64,000 nt of DNA from VBDM01 sp035519135 (GTDB lineage: Bacteria; Pseudomonadota; Gammaproteobacteria; Burkholderiales; SG8-39), in contig DATIWX010000026.1 of assembly GCA_035519135.1 (NCBI GenBank), positions 1 through 64,000 on the forward strand, written 5' to 3'. The notes below the pieces were generated by a model, which worked only from the letters and a program-made list of their open reading frames with translations, had not been told where the DNA came from and ran no database searches. Position 1 is the stretch's first letter; every line of letters starts with the position of its first letter. The translations under genes were made by a program, and so were the position numbers. Positions 25,409-33,909 of this stretch are shown in pieces.

Positions 25409-26099
25409 CGCCCCTCACCCGCTTCGCGGCACGGCGTACCAGGACTTCCGAAACATACAGCGCAGCGAGCGACAACAGCACCGCGATGAGGCTCAGCCTC
25501 ATGGCGGCCTCGTCCCCGGACGGCGTCTGCGTGAAGGTATAGATCGCGAGCGGCAGCGTGCGCGTCTCGCCGGGAATGTTCGATACGAAGGTGATGGTCG
25601 CGCCGAACTCTCCGAGGCTGCGCGCGAACGAGAGCAGCACGCCGGTGATGACGCCGGGAAGGGCCAGAGGCAGCGTCACCGTGACGAACACGCCTGCCCG
25701 GCCCGCACCCAGCGTGCTCGCCGCGGCCTCGAGCTTACGGTCTATCGTCTCGAACGAGAGCCGGATCGCGCGCACCATCAGGGGGAAACCCATGACGCCG
25801 GCCGCGAGCGCGGCGCCCGTCCAGCGGAAGGCAACGACAATGCCGAACCAGTGCTCGAGGATCTCACCCAAGGGCCCCCGCCGGCCGAAGAGAAGCAGCA
25901 GGAAAAAACCGACCACCACGGGAGGAAGCACCAGCGGCAAGTGCACCAGCGCGTCGAACAGCGTCTTCCCCGGGAAGCTCGCGCGCGCCAGGACGTAGGC
26001 CACCGCCACCGCAAAGGGCAGGCTGACGAGGACGCTCCAGAACGCGACGCGCAGGCTGAGCCAGAGGACTTCCTGTTCCTCCGGCGTCGGAATCATCAC
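25386..26099 (-). CDS. modB: Molybdate ABC transporter permease ModB
   Basis: The 237-residue inner-membrane protein has about five to six helices. It contains the ModB blocks FPGKTLFDALVHLPLVLPPVVVG (as FPGKTLFDALVHL and PLVLPPVVVG), AARGAG-like EAAASTLGAGRAGVF and ARSLGEFGATITFV. It overlaps modA by 4 bp. Confidence 0.94.
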   Translation of the reverse strand: MMIPTPEEQEVLWLSLRVAFWSVLVSLPFAVAVAYVLARASFPGKTLFDALVHLPLVLPPVVVGFFLLLLFGRRGPLGEILEHWFGIVVAFRWTGAALAAGVMGFPLMVRAIRLSFETIDRKLEAAASTLGAGRAGVFVTVTLPLALPGVITGVLLSFARSLGEFGATITFVSNIPGETRTLPLAIYTFTQTPSGDEAAMRLSLIAVLLSLAALYVSEVLVRRAAKRVRGDDADSRH

Positions 26100-26845
26100 T
26101 GGAAGCCGTGCTTCTGGAAGATCGCGCGCGCTTCGGACTTGTTCAGCCAGCTCAGGAACGTCCCGGCGGCGGGCTTGCCGGCGGCCGTCACGGCGATCGG
26201 GTAGATGATCGGCGGGTGGGTGTTCTCCGGGAAGAGGCCCACCACGCGCACGTTCGGGTCGGCCGCGGCATCGGTCCGGTAGACGATCCCGAGCGGCGCT
26301 TCTCCCCGCGAAACGAGCACCAGCGCCGCGCGCACGTTCTCCGCGGCGGCGACTTTCGACTGAACGTCCCTCCAGACCCCAAGCGCTTCGAGGCTGGCTT
26401 TACCGTATTTGCCCGCGGGAACGGCGTCGGGGTTGGCCATGGCGAGGCGGCCGCTTCCGAGGATGCTCGCCAGCGGGAAGCCCGGAGCGATGTTCACCGA
26501 CACCTTGCTGTCGGCGGGGGCGATCAGCACCAGTCGATTCCTGAGGAGATTCTGCCGTGTGTCGGTCTTGATGAGACGCCGCTGCTCCAGGTAGTCCATC
26601 CAGTCGAGGTCCGCCGAGATGAACAGATCCGCCGGCGCGCCCGCCTCGATCTGCTTCGCGAGCGCCGAACTGGCGGCGTAGGACACCACCACCCGGTCAC
26701 TCGTCCCGGAACGGTACGCCCTGACGTTCTCGTCCAGAGCCTCCTTCAGGCTCGCCGCGGCGAACACGGTAACCGTACCCGCGGCAGCGGTCCGGGCGAA
26801 CACCAGGATGCCCAGGGCGAGAATTGCGACGTGATACAAGCGCAT
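26096..26845 (-). CDS. modA: Molybdate-binding periplasmic protein ModA
   Basis: The 249-residue protein has a signal peptide (AILALGILVFARTAAA) and the ModA opening VTVFAAASLKEALDE, then SSALAKQIEAGAPADLFISAD and SRGEAPLGIVYRTDA. These are standard oxyanion-pocket motifs. I choose ATG 26845 over an upstream in-frame ATG at 26863, because AGGA is correctly spaced from 26845 and the upstream ATG lies inside the ModE-type operator with no ribosome-binding site. Confidence 0.94.
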   Translation of the reverse strand: MRLYHVAILALGILVFARTAAAGTVTVFAAASLKEALDENVRAYRSGTSDRVVVSYAASSALAKQIEAGAPADLFISADLDWMDYLEQRRLIKTDTRQNLLRNRLVLIAPADSKVSVNIAPGFPLASILGSGRLAMANPDAVPAGKYGKASLEALGVWRDVQSKVAAAENVRAALVLVSRGEAPLGIVYRTDAAADPNVRVVGLFPENTHPPIIYPIAVTAAGKPAAGTFLSWLNKSEARAIFQKHGFQ

Positions 26846-26873
26846 ATCGCTATATCCTGACATATATAGCGAT
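26846..26873. promoter_or_regulatory. ModE-type operator abutting modA
   Basis: The site is ATCGCTATAT-N8-ATATAGCGAT, a perfect inverted repeat with 10-bp arms, very close to the known ModE recognition sequence. It ends one base before the modA ATG and covers its ribosome-binding site, so bound repressor would also mask the transcript start region. modE itself lies immediately upstream. Confidence 0.88.
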
Positions 26874-26908
26874 GCAAATAAACCCGGCGCCTGGTGTCCG
26901 ACACCGGG

Positions 26909-27259
26909 TTACTCAGCGAGGAGCTTGAGGAGATTGCGCGTCGCGGCCGAGGTGTGCCGCAGCGCCTTGCGCTCGATGTCGCGGTACAGGGCGACCAGCT
27001 TGTGCCCGGTCGGCGAGAGCGTGGTCCCGCCTCCGGACCTGCCGCCCGGGGCAGCCTCGACCACGGCGTTCGACAGACGCCGGTTGAGATCGTCCACCAG
27101 CATCCACGCGCGCCGGTAGGACATGCGGAGCTTGCGGGCTGCGGCGGAGATCGATCCCGTATCCCGGATCGCTTCCAGGAGGGCGACCTTGCCCGGTCCG
27201 ATCGCCCGGACCTTGCCCTTCACCACGCGCAGGTGGAATTCCGCTCGTGCCTTCGTCAT
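26909..27259 (-). CDS. modE: ModE-type winged-HTH regulator, DNA-binding domain only
   Basis: The 116-residue protein has the ModE N-terminal domain: VRAIGPGKVALLEAIRDTG, SISAAARKLRMSYRRAWMLV and GRSGGGTTLSPTGHKLVALY. The two C-terminal molybdate-binding Mop domains of E. coli ModE (about 262 aa) are absent. I choose ATG 27259. It lies just upstream of the ModE-like operator and modABC, and 61 bp from the divergent chrA. How this short form senses molybdate is not evident. Confidence 0.88.
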   Translation of the reverse strand: MTKARAEFHLRVVKGKVRAIGPGKVALLEAIRDTGSISAAARKLRMSYRRAWMLVDDLNRRLSNAVVEAAPGGRSGGGTTLSPTGHKLVALYRDIERKALRHTSAATRNLLKLLAE

Positions 27260-27320
27260 CGGGGATTGTCCGGGCTTGTCAGCATGCGACCGGGAAAGTA
27301 TAACGACTCGAGGAAAATCC

Positions 27321-28670
27321 ATGGACACTGCCGCTTCGAATCCCCATCAGGCTCCTGCCCCTGTCGGCCTGGGCGAAGCGTTCCGTTACTGGCTCAAGCT
27401 CGGCTTCATCAGCTTCGGCGGCCCGACCGGGCAGATCGCGATGATGCACCAGGACCTGGTCGAGCGGAAACGCTGGATCTCGGAGAAGCGCTTCCTGCAC
27501 GCGCTCAACTACTGCATGGTCCTGCCGGGACCCGAGGCGACGCAGCTCGCGACCTACATCGGCTGGATGATGCACCGCACCTGGGGCGGAATCATCGCGG
27601 GAAGCCTGTTCGTGCTGCCGTCGCTCGCGATCCTCGCCGCGCTCACCTGGATCTATCTCGCCTACGGCAGCCTGTCGCTCGTCGCCGGCCTCTTCCACGG
27701 CATCAAGCCGGCGGTGACGGCGATCGTCCTTTTCGCGGCGTGGCGCATCGGCTCGCGGGCGCTGAAGAACGCGTGGTTGTGGGCCATCAGCGCCGCGGCG
27801 TTCATCGCGATCTTCGCGTTTCAAGTACCCTTCCCGGCCATCGTGCTCGGTGCCGGCATCCTGGGTTACCTGGGCGGGCGGTTCGCGCCCGACAAGTTCG
27901 CCACCGGAGGCCAGGGATCGGCCCAAAAAAACTACGGCGCGGCGCTGATCGACGACGCGACGCCCACGCCGGCGCACGCGATGTTCAGTTGGCCCGGATT
28001 CTCTGCCATCCTCGCCACCTTCCTCGTCATCTGGGGCGGCACGCTGGGCGCGCTCATCGCGCTGTTCGGCTGGGAAAGCACGTTCGCGCAGATGGGGTGG
28101 TTTTTCACCAAGGCTGCACTTCTGACTTTCGGCGGTGCCTACGCAGTGCTGCCCTACGTGTACCAGGGCGCAGTCGAGTACTACCAGTGGCTGACCGCGC
28201 CCCAGATGATCGATGGTCTCGCCCTGGGCGAGACCACGCCGGGGCCCCTGATCATGGTGGTGGCATTCGTCGGCTTTGTCGGCGCCTGGACGAAGTCGGT
28301 GCTGGGCCCCGATTCACTGGCGCTCGCCGGATGCGCCGGCGCGGCCGTCGCGACCTTCTACACCTTCCTGCCCTCGTTTCTCTTCATCCTGCTCGGAGGA
28401 CCGCTGGTCGAGTCGACCCACGGAAACCTGAAATTCACCGCCCCGCTCACGGGGATCACCGCGGCCGTCGTCGGGGTGATCCTCAATCTCGCCGCGTTCT
28501 TCGCCTGGCACGTGCTGTGGCCCGATGGATTCTCGGGACGCTTCGACGCCTTTTCGCTGGTCGTGGGTCTGGCGGCGCTCGCCGCGCTGTGGCGCTACCG
28601 GAACGGGATGATTCCCGTGATCTTCGCCTGCGGAACCGCCGGATTGGTCTACCGACTGCTCGCTGGCTGA
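27321..28670 (+). CDS. chrA: Chromate efflux transporter ChrA
   Basis: The 449-residue protein is a two-domain CHR-superfamily transporter with about 10-12 membrane segments. Each half has the family signature: GFISFGGPTGQIAMMH and LPGPEATQLATYIGW in the N-half, and LTFGGAYAVLPYVYQGAVE with GETTPGPLIMVVAFVGF in the C-half. GAGGAAAA precedes the ATG. The gene is divergent from modE. Chromate efflux is the usual role; transport of a related oxyanion cannot be excluded. Confidence 0.92.
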   Translation: MDTAASNPHQAPAPVGLGEAFRYWLKLGFISFGGPTGQIAMMHQDLVERKRWISEKRFLHALNYCMVLPGPEATQLATYIGWMMHRTWGGIIAGSLFVLPSLAILAALTWIYLAYGSLSLVAGLFHGIKPAVTAIVLFAAWRIGSRALKNAWLWAISAAAFIAIFAFQVPFPAIVLGAGILGYLGGRFAPDKFATGGQGSAQKNYGAALIDDATPTPAHAMFSWPGFSAILATFLVIWGGTLGALIALFGWESTFAQMGWFFTKAALLTFGGAYAVLPYVYQGAVEYYQWLTAPQMIDGLALGETTPGPLIMVVAFVGFVGAWTKSVLGPDSLALAGCAGAAVATFYTFLPSFLFILLGGPLVESTHGNLKFTAPLTGITAAVVGVILNLAAFFAWHVLWPDGFSGRFDAFSLVVGLAALAALWRYRNGMIPVIFACGTAGLVYRLLAG

Positions 28671-28674
28671 GCCA

Positions 28675-28704
28675 CCAATACAAAGGGCGCCCCGAAGGCG
28701 CCCT
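28675..28704 (-). terminator. Rho-independent terminator closing the second formate dehydrogenase operon
   Basis: AGGGCGCC (28684-28691) and GGCGCCCT (28697-28704) form a perfect 8-bp stem with a 5-nt loop. On the minus strand it is followed by TTTGTATT, so it suits the operon that ends with the small exported protein. On the + strand it follows chrA by 14 bp and may also slow that transcript. Confidence 0.75.
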
Positions 28705-28725
28705 CGCGTGCTGCAGGCGGCCGCC

Positions 28726-28971
28726 CTACTTCTTCTTCGCCGCCATTGGGGCCGCCGGGGCCTTGATGCCCTTGTTCTTGCGATAGTTCGCGACGGCCCT
28801 GTCTTGCGCCTTGCCGAGTTGCTCGGCGTCCTTCTTCGCGGCGTCGTCGGCTGCCTTCTTCGCCTCGGCCGCCTTGGCCGGATCCGCCGGCGGCGCGGGC
28901 GGCAGCTTCGCCCAGACCGCGCCTGCCGACGCAGCCATCACCACAGTCATGATCACGGTGCGGATGTTCAT
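28726..28971 (-). CDS. Small exported Ala/Lys-rich protein of the fdh operon
   Basis: The 81-residue protein has a signal peptide (IRTVIMTVVMAASAGAVWA) and then a highly charged Ala/Lys/Pro-rich mature part (AKAAEAKKAADDAAKKDAEQ) ending in PMAAKKK. It lies 17 bp after fdhC. I do not recognise a function. Its position suggests a periplasmic accessory or structural role with the formate dehydrogenase. Confidence 0.7.
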   Translation of the reverse strand: MNIRTVIMTVVMAASAGAVWAKLPPAPPADPAKAAEAKKAADDAAKKDAEQLGKAQDRAVANYRKNKGIKAPAAPMAAKKK

Positions 28972-28988
28972 GGTCGTCTTCCCCCTCT

Positions 28989-30008
28989 TCAGTGCTGGGC
29001 TTGCGGAGCGACCGGCAGCCCGGATGCGGTGCCGGCCTTGATCTTGCCGGACTTGACGTCGTTGTACCAGTACTCGTGGTGCTCCTTCGCCCAGGCCTCG
29101 TCGACGTAGCCGTAGCGCATCGCGTCGTACGCGCCTTCCAGGCCGATCGAGCCGAGATAGATGTGCCCGAGGGAGGCCGCCATCACCGCACCGGCGGCGA
29201 CCGCGTGCACCAAGTTCGCCTCGATCATGATCGCGCGCACCTGGTCGAAATTCGGAAAGTTGAGGACCAAGCCGGAGGCGCTCACGATCAGGCTCAGCAC
29301 CACCACCCCGACCCAGAACCAGATCTTTTCTCCGGCGTTGAACCTGCCCGAGGGCACGTGCTGGCCCGAGACCATCCCGCCCAGCTTCATCAACCAACCG
29401 ATATCGTAGAGGCGCGGGAGATTGTCCCTGGCAAACATCACGATGAACACGACCAGGCTCACCGCGAACACGGGGCCGGCGAAGTTGTGCAGGTGCTTGG
29501 AGAGCTGGGCGAGCCAGGCGAACAGCGTGTAACCGACGACCGGCAGCAACACGTACTTGCCCAGCATCATGACGAGGCCGGTGACGCCGAGTATCGCGAA
29601 GCTGATTCCCACGACCCAGTGCACGTAGCGTTCGAGCGGCGTGAATCGCTGGATCAGGCGGCCGGTGGCCGCGCCGTGGACCTTGATGCTGCCCCGCCAC
29701 TTGTAGAAGGCGCCGATCACGACGACGACCGCCGCGATCAGCCAGCCGACGATCGGAGTGATCCAACTGTTCTTCAGCTGTCTCCAGGTCTCCCCGTAGG
29801 TCTGGACCAGCACACCCGTCTCCCGCCCCTTGATCGAGGTGTACTCCTCCTTGCCGGAGCGTACGTCGCGCCAGGTCGGAGCATTGTTATAGGGCTGGGA
29901 TTGCGCCCGCTGCTGCTGCGTCTCCTGCTGGGCCAGCGAGCTTGCCGGCACAACCCCAAGAGCCAGCGCGACGGCGAACAGATGCCCCCAAACCGAAATC
30001 GGTTTCAT
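28989..30008 (-). CDS. Formate dehydrogenase cytochrome b subunit (gamma), second enzyme
   Basis: The 339-residue protein has a cleavable signal peptide, an ~80-residue periplasmic N-terminal region, one extra helix (ITPIVGWLIAAVVVVIGAFY), and then the four-helix cytochrome b561 core (ERYVHWVVGISFAILG, HLHNFAGPVFAVSLV, EANLVHAVAAGAVMAASLGHIY). It ends with the gamma-type motif YDAMRYGYVDEAWAKEHHEYWY. It is longer than FdnI-type gammas, as usual for this operon type. It passes electrons to quinone. Confidence 0.9.
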   Translation of the reverse strand: MKPISVWGHLFAVALALGVVPASSLAQQETQQQRAQSQPYNNAPTWRDVRSGKEEYTSIKGRETGVLVQTYGETWRQLKNSWITPIVGWLIAAVVVVIGAFYKWRGSIKVHGAATGRLIQRFTPLERYVHWVVGISFAILGVTGLVMMLGKYVLLPVVGYTLFAWLAQLSKHLHNFAGPVFAVSLVVFIVMFARDNLPRLYDIGWLMKLGGMVSGQHVPSGRFNAGEKIWFWVGVVVLSLIVSASGLVLNFPNFDQVRAIMIEANLVHAVAAGAVMAASLGHIYLGSIGLEGAYDAMRYGYVDEAWAKEHHEYWYNDVKSGKIKAGTASGLPVAPQAQH

Positions 30009-30023
30009 CGCCGTGCTCCTCTC

Positions 30024-30284
30024 CTATTGCACCCGGTTGTACTCGTTCTGCGAAAGATTGCGGGTCTTGACCGCCGATTCCCAGCTGGTCTTGTCGCCTG
30101 CGGTCCACTTCGAGGAAGTGTAGAGGCTGGCGGAAGGATCGCTTTCCCAGGGCTTGGCGTCCGGCTTGCCCTGGTACTTGCCCTGCTTATAGACGATCAC
30201 CTGCTCGCGCTCACCGCACGCCGGGAGTCCGACTGCGACCGCGAGCGCGGCGCACGCGAGTGCGACTTTTCCGGCCTTGTTCAT
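30024..30284 (-). CDS. Small lipoprotein of the fdh operon
   Basis: The 86-residue protein has a lipobox-type signal peptide (AVAVGLPAC), so Cys24 is the likely lipidated residue. The mature part has YKQGKYQGKPDAKPWESD and TSWESAVKTRNLSQNEYNR. The start overlaps the fdhB stop by 4 bp and fdhC follows. The function is unknown; I infer an envelope-anchored accessory protein of the formate dehydrogenase complex. Confidence 0.75.
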   Translation of the reverse strand: MNKAGKVALACAALAVAVGLPACGEREQVIVYKQGKYQGKPDAKPWESDPSASLYTSSKWTAGDKTSWESAVKTRNLSQNEYNRVQ

Positions 30285-30904
30285 GATTTCGCCCCCGCCG
30301 GCGAGGCCTTCTGCTCCGGCTTGCCGTAGGCGGTGCCCCAGCCCCAGACTTCCGATCCCTTGCCGCGCTTCAGCACCCGCTGGCGATAGATATCCGCGAT
30401 CACGTCGCCGTCGCCGCCCAGCAGCGCCTTGGTCGAGCACATCTCCGCGCACGCCGGGAGCTTGCCCTGAGCGAGGCGGTTGGAGCCGTATTTCGCGAAC
30501 TCTTCCTTGGACAGGTCTTTCTCGGGACCGCCCGCGCAGAAGGTGCACTTGTCCATCTTGCCGCGCAGGCCGAACGCGCCCGCCTGCGGGAACTGCGGCG
30601 CACCGAACGGGCAGGCATAGAAGCAGTAGCCGCAGCCGATGCACAGGTCCTTGTCGTGCAGCACCACGCCCTCTTCGGTGCGGTAGAAGCAGTCGACCGG
30701 GCACACCGCCATGCAAGGCGCGTCGGAGCAGTGCATGCAGGCCACCGAGATCGACTTCTCGGCGCCCACCACACCGTCGTTGATCGTCACGACGCGCCGG
30801 CGGTTCACCCCCCATGGAACCTCGTTCTCGTTCTTGCAGGCGGTCACGCAGCCGTTGCACTCGATGCAGCGCTCGGCGTCACACAGGAATTTCATTCTGG
30901 CCAT
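30281..30904 (-). CDS. Formate dehydrogenase iron-sulfur subunit (beta), second enzyme
   Basis: The 207-residue protein has four cluster motifs: CIECNGCVTACKNENE, CMHCSDAPCMAVCPVDC, CIGCGYCFYACPFGAP and CTFCAGG with a distal CAEMC. It matches the Fdh3-type beta subunit and lacks the C-terminal membrane helix of FdnH. It lies 16 bp after fdhA and overlaps the lipoprotein gene. Confidence 0.92.
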   Translation of the reverse strand: MARMKFLCDAERCIECNGCVTACKNENEVPWGVNRRRVVTINDGVVGAEKSISVACMHCSDAPCMAVCPVDCFYRTEEGVVLHDKDLCIGCGYCFYACPFGAPQFPQAGAFGLRGKMDKCTFCAGGPEKDLSKEEFAKYGSNRLAQGKLPACAEMCSTKALLGGDGDVIADIYRQRVLKRGKGSEVWGWGTAYGKPEQKASPAGAKS

Positions 30905-30920
30905 GGTCGTCTCCTCTCCC

Positions 30921-33893
30921 TTAGGCCCGTTCGATCTGGCAGACCGTGGTTTTTGTTTCCTGCATCATCGTCACGCGGTCATAGCCGTAGGTCGTGGCCG
31001 TGTTGACCGCCTCCCCGCGCACGATCGGCGCGGCCCCGTCCGGGTAGTAGGGCAGCATGTCCTTGCCCTGCCACCAGCCGGAGAAGTGGAACGGGATGAA
31101 CGCGTGATCGGGTCCGATACCCTCCGTGACCTTGGCCGTGACCTTGAGCCTCGCGCCGGTGGGCGTCTTCACCCAGACCTGCTCGCCGTTGCGGATGCCC
31201 CGGTCGGCCGCGGCCTTCGGGTTGATCTCCACGAAGTTCTCCTGCATCAGCTCGGCGAGCCAGGGATTGGAGCGCGTTTCCTCGCCCCCGCCCTCGTACT
31301 CGACCAGGCGCCCCGAGGTGAGAACGATCGGGAAATCCTTGCCGATGTTCTTGTTCTTTTCCTGCACCGACTTGAACAGGGTCGGCAGCCGCCACAGCAC
31401 CTTGACGTCGTCGTGGGTCGGGTACTTGTCGATGAGGTCCGGCCGCGTGCTGTAGAGCGGCTCGCGGTGCTGCGGGACCCCGTCGGGGAAGTTCCACACC
31501 ACGGCACGCGCCTTGGCGTTGCCCCACGGATGGCAGCCATGGTTCTTCATCGCGACACGGATGATGCCGCCGGAAAGGTCGTTCGCCCAGGTCTTGCCCT
31601 CGGCCTCCTTCTTCTCGTCGTCGCTCAGCTCGTCCCACCAGCCGAGCTTCTTCAGGAGCACGTGGTCGAACTGCGGATGCCCGGTGGTGATGTCCGCGCC
31701 CTTGGGGTGCGAGCCATCCTCGGCGAGCAAGTTGACACCGTCCTTCTCCATGCCGAACAGGGCCCGGAAGTTTCCGCCGCCATCCATCATGTGCTTGGAG
31801 GTGTCGTAAAGGTTGGGCGTGCCCGGGTGCTTCAAGGCAGCGTTGCCATAGCACGGCCACGGCAGGCCGAAGTAGTCGCCGGTGAGGTCGTAACCGGTCT
31901 TCTCGTCCTTGCCGCCCTTGGCGCGCAGCGTCTTCACGTCGAACACGTGCATGTTGCGCATGTGCGCCTGCAGGCGCTCGGGAGACTGGCCGGTGTAGCC
32001 GATGGTCCAGCACCCGCGGTTGATCTCGTTCCTGAGCGTGTCCTCCATCGAGGGCTCGTCGTAGCCGCCCTTCGTCTTGACGACCCGCAGCTGCTGCTTG
32101 CCGTCCTTCTTGCCGAGGAACTGATCTTCGAAGCCGAGCTTCCGGGCCAACGCGAGCATGATCGCGTGGTCGGAGCGCGACTCGAACAGCGGATCGATCA
32201 CTTTCTCGCGCCACTGGAGCGAGCGGTTCGACGCGGTCACCGAGCCCTCGGTCTCGAATTGCGTCGCCGCGGGCAACAGGTACACGCCGCGGCCGGGTTT
32301 CTCCTGCACGCCTTCCACCGGCATCGCCGACATCGCGGCGGTGGCCGAAGGATAAGGATCGACGACGACCATGAGGTCGAGCATCTTCATCGCCTTGACC
32401 ATGTCGAGGCCCCGGCTCTGCGAGTTCGGCGCGTGGCCCCAGTAGAACATCGCACGGATGTTCGGATCCTGGTCGATGTTCTCGTTCTTCTCCATGACCC
32501 CGTCGATCCAGCGCGAGACGGTGATGCCGGGCTTGCCCATGCCGCCCGGGGCGTAGCGATCCTGCAGCCACTTGAGGTCCACGTTCCATACCCGCGCCCA
32601 GTGCGCCCACGAGCCGGGCACGCCCACGGGGTAGTAGCCCGGCAGCGTGTCGGGGTTCGGGCCGACGTCGGTTGCGCCCTGCACGTTGTCGTGCCCGCGA
32701 TAGATGTTGCAGCCGCCGCCCGAGCGCCCGACGTTGCCGAGCGCGAGCATCAGAATGTTGCTCGCGCGCACCACGGCATTGCCGGTCGTGTGCTGAGTCT
32801 GTCCCATTGCCCAGATGATGAAGCCCGGCCGGTTCTCGGCGAGCGTCTTCGCCACGTTGAAGACCTCGGCCTCCGAAACGCCCGTTACATCGGTCACGTT
32901 CTCCGGCGTCCACTTCTTCAGCACTTCTTCCTTCACCTTGTCCATGCCGTAGACGCGGTCGTGGATGTACTTCTTGTCTTCCCAGCCGTTCTTGAAGATG
33001 TGGTGAAGGATCCCGAAGATGAAGGCGATGTCGCTGCCCGAGCGGATGCGCACGTAGGTATCGGCCTTGGCGGCGGTGCGCGTGAAGCGCGGATCAGCGA
33101 CGATCACCTTGCAGCCGTTCTCCTTGGCGTGCAGGGTGTGCAGCATCGAGACCGGATGCGCCTCGGCCGCGTTCGAGCCGAGAAACAGCAGGCTTTTCGA
33201 GTTCTGCTCGTCGTTGTACGAGTTGGTCATCGCGCCGTAGCCCCAGGTCTGGGCCGTACCCGCGACGGTGGTCGAGTGGCAGATGCGCGCCTGGTGGTCG
33301 GTGTTGTTGGTGCCCCAGAGGCGCGCCCACTTGCACAGCAGCTCGGACTGCTCGTTGTTGTGCTTGGAGGAGCCGACCAGCATGAGGGCGTCCGGCCCCG
33401 ATTCCTTGCGGATCGCGAGCATCCGGTCGCCGATCTCGTTGATCGCCGTGTCCCAGGAGATGCGCTGGTACTTGCCGTTCACCAGCTTCATCGGGTATTT
33501 CAGCCGGTGCGAGTGCTCGGTCATGCCGTGCTCGCGCACCGAGGCGCCCTTGGCGCAGTGTGCGCCGAGGTTGAGGGGCGAATCGAACACCGGCTCCTGC
33601 CTCACCCAGACGCCGTTCTGAACAACCGCGTCGATCGCACAGCCGACCGAGCAGTGCGTGCACACGGTGCGCTTCACCTCAATCTTTCCGGCGTTGTCGT
33701 CCTTGGCCTCGGCCTTGCCGATCATGCTGAAGGGCAGCTGGCTGGCGAAGGCCCCGGCGCCGACCGCAACGCCCGAGCGCTTGAGGAAAGCGCGGCGATC
33801 GATGGTTTTTGCGAGCATCCCCGAGAGGCTGCGCGACAAGCGGCTGGAAGAAGTATGAGAGAGAGCTCCAGCGGATTTCCTGGTAAGCAGCAT
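30921..33893 (-). CDS. fdhA: Formate dehydrogenase catalytic subunit, Cys type (second enzyme)
   Basis: The 990-residue molybdopterin oxidoreductase has a Tat motif at residues 32-41 (DRRAFLKRSG) and the [4Fe-4S] motif CTHCSVGC at 78-85. The metal ligand is Cys205 in QARICHSTTVAGTAQTWGYG, at the position equivalent to Sec196 of the other enzyme. GAGGAG precedes the ATG at 33893. It is a periplasmic bis-MGD formate dehydrogenase that does not need selenium, so the organism has a Sec and a Cys isoenzyme in one island. Confidence 0.95.
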   Translation of the reverse strand: MLLTRKSAGALSHTSSSRLSRSLSGMLAKTIDRRAFLKRSGVAVGAGAFASQLPFSMIGKAEAKDDNAGKIEVKRTVCTHCSVGCAIDAVVQNGVWVRQEPVFDSPLNLGAHCAKGASVREHGMTEHSHRLKYPMKLVNGKYQRISWDTAINEIGDRMLAIRKESGPDALMLVGSSKHNNEQSELLCKWARLWGTNNTDHQARICHSTTVAGTAQTWGYGAMTNSYNDEQNSKSLLFLGSNAAEAHPVSMLHTLHAKENGCKVIVADPRFTRTAAKADTYVRIRSGSDIAFIFGILHHIFKNGWEDKKYIHDRVYGMDKVKEEVLKKWTPENVTDVTGVSEAEVFNVAKTLAENRPGFIIWAMGQTQHTTGNAVVRASNILMLALGNVGRSGGGCNIYRGHDNVQGATDVGPNPDTLPGYYPVGVPGSWAHWARVWNVDLKWLQDRYAPGGMGKPGITVSRWIDGVMEKNENIDQDPNIRAMFYWGHAPNSQSRGLDMVKAMKMLDLMVVVDPYPSATAAMSAMPVEGVQEKPGRGVYLLPAATQFETEGSVTASNRSLQWREKVIDPLFESRSDHAIMLALARKLGFEDQFLGKKDGKQQLRVVKTKGGYDEPSMEDTLRNEINRGCWTIGYTGQSPERLQAHMRNMHVFDVKTLRAKGGKDEKTGYDLTGDYFGLPWPCYGNAALKHPGTPNLYDTSKHMMDGGGNFRALFGMEKDGVNLLAEDGSHPKGADITTGHPQFDHVLLKKLGWWDELSDDEKKEAEGKTWANDLSGGIIRVAMKNHGCHPWGNAKARAVVWNFPDGVPQHREPLYSTRPDLIDKYPTHDDVKVLWRLPTLFKSVQEKNKNIGKDFPIVLTSGRLVEYEGGGEETRSNPWLAELMQENFVEINPKAAADRGIRNGEQVWVKTPTGARLKVTAKVTEGIGPDHAFIPFHFSGWWQGKDMLPYYPDGAAPIVRGEAVNTATTYGYDRVTMMQETKTTVCQIERA

Positions 33894-33909
33894 GGTCGGG
33901 CTCCTCAGG

